A stretch of 64,000 nt of DNA from Nemertoderma westbladi (taxonomy: Eukaryota; Xenacoelomorpha; Nemertodermatida; Nemertodermatidae). Position 1 is the first letter of the stretch. The number at the start of each line of letters is the position of its first letter. A program made the translations under genes and the position numbers. The stretch is from the NCBI GenBank assembly GCA_032718475.1, contig JAUCBJ010004851.1:1-64000 (forward strand), in the 5' to 3' direction. This document shows positions 63,601 to 64,000 of this stretch, piece after piece. The notes under the pieces were generated by a model. That model ran no database searches. It was not told where the DNA came from and saw only the letters and a program-made list of their open reading frames with translations.

Positions 63601-63996
63601 TTGGAAGCGTTCGTCCAAAAACTCTTGTAGAGAGTATGTTCGTCCAAGTTCGATGTCTTCTTCGAGATTCTGGATTTCCCTATCGAACTGGGGTAAAGCC
63701 AATTCCTTTACCGCTTGTTCTTGCTGCTGCAATTTACGTTTGTCTAAACAATCGTAGGTTCCTTTTCCGATCTTTTGTCGAATAGCGTATAACGCGTTTC
63801 ATACAATGCTCTCCTCCACTTCGGTGACAGGTTGTATCGGGGTTAAACAGGGACGATTATATGGGTTGAACGGTGATATTAGATGTCCGCATCCCAATCC
63901 GGCTAGGTAGGATGGGCGAATATCTAGAGAGCCCACAACCGGAGTGCCACCGACCAATTGTTCAGGTAACTCTAGATATTTGAACAAGGAATACAA
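60681..63996 (-). pseudogene. Second, decayed copy of the unknown zinc-knuckle domain
   Basis: Read from 63996 downwards it matches the C-terminal 1080 residues of the giant ORF at 3624-10634. Open parts: 63996-63799, 63732-63532 (coiled coil), 63509-63039, 63029-62226, 62404-62105, 61987-61394, 61379-61044, 61013-60681 (basic tail). Aligned pairs include GFIKTRLVHW with GYLTKTIRLW, YDNEGS with YDNEGG, PFVDTQLI with PYVDTRPL, FRRFLTPFHNVDSQ with FRRFLEPFYNSDAQ and GFAIFKDV with GFSIFRDV. All three knuckle positions survive in part, including CAYCRLNNLHIFAVC with the rare X5 spacing. At least five stop codons (near 63800, 63533, 63040, 62106, 61045) and about three frameshifts break it. Any Gag part would lie beyond the window edge. 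Confidence 0.8.
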
Positions 63997-64000
63997 CTCA

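Overview
This 64 kb window looks like repeat-rich noncoding DNA from the nuclear genome of an invertebrate animal. It has one intact intronless eukaryotic gene (an EEF2KMT/FAM86-type eEF2-lysine methyltransferase), one C2H2 zinc-finger gene, AT-rich spacers, and many retrotransposons and DNA transposons with recognisable target-site duplications (TSDs). There are no bacterial operons or CRISPR arrays. The species cannot be named from sequence alone. The transposon types (BEL/Pao, Ty3/gypsy of CsRn1 type, CR1/L2-like LINE, hAT, piggyBac-like, P-like) fit a marine invertebrate, possibly a deuterostome.

Layout. (a) 1-905: a small hairpin MITE and diverged repeats. (b) 903-13387: a 12.5 kb element with 1.9 kb terminal direct repeats. 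It has a single uninterrupted 2336-codon ORF and a CGAAG TSD. The ORF starts like a BEL/Pao Gag (coiled coil, DUF1759-like capsid region, CCHC knuckles, start of an aspartic protease). It then switches to about 1080 residues I do not recognise, with three zinc knuckles, where reverse transcriptase, RNase H and integrase should be. Each terminal repeat carries a compact tRNA-like pol III unit. (c) 13.8-15.1 kb: a degraded LINE. (d) 15.6-16.4 kb: a TTAA-flanked, piggyBac-like non-autonomous element. (e) 16.8-17.9 kb: the EEF2KMT-like gene. (f) 17.96-22.75 kb: a TA-flanked DNA transposon split by a 3.5 kb LINE with a 31-bp TSD. (g) 23.5-25.1 kb: a 13-finger C2H2 gene. (h) 25-31 kb: mostly empty, with a P-like transposase relic. 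(i) 31.2-53.6 kb: a nest of insertions. A minus-strand Ty3/gypsy element contains a plus-strand LINE, the LINE contains a 14.5 kb BEL/Pao element with apparently identical LTRs, and the BEL reverse transcriptase is split by a 2.7 kb DNA transposon. (j) 54-60 kb: MITEs, an EEF2KMT pseudogene and a hAT-type element. (k) 60.7-64 kb, minus strand: a decayed, highly diverged second copy of the unknown domain of (b), running off the window edge.

The best candidate for something undescribed is the pair (b) and (k). They define a large protein family of unknown function. Its middle zinc knuckle has an unusual CX2CX5HX4C spacing kept in both copies. In one copy it is fused in frame to a retrotransposon Gag inside a young element that has no polymerase but keeps its 7 kb ORF open. 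The same element has a pol III unit in its repeats, three leader hairpins, and a 17-base motif repeated six times regardless of reading frame.
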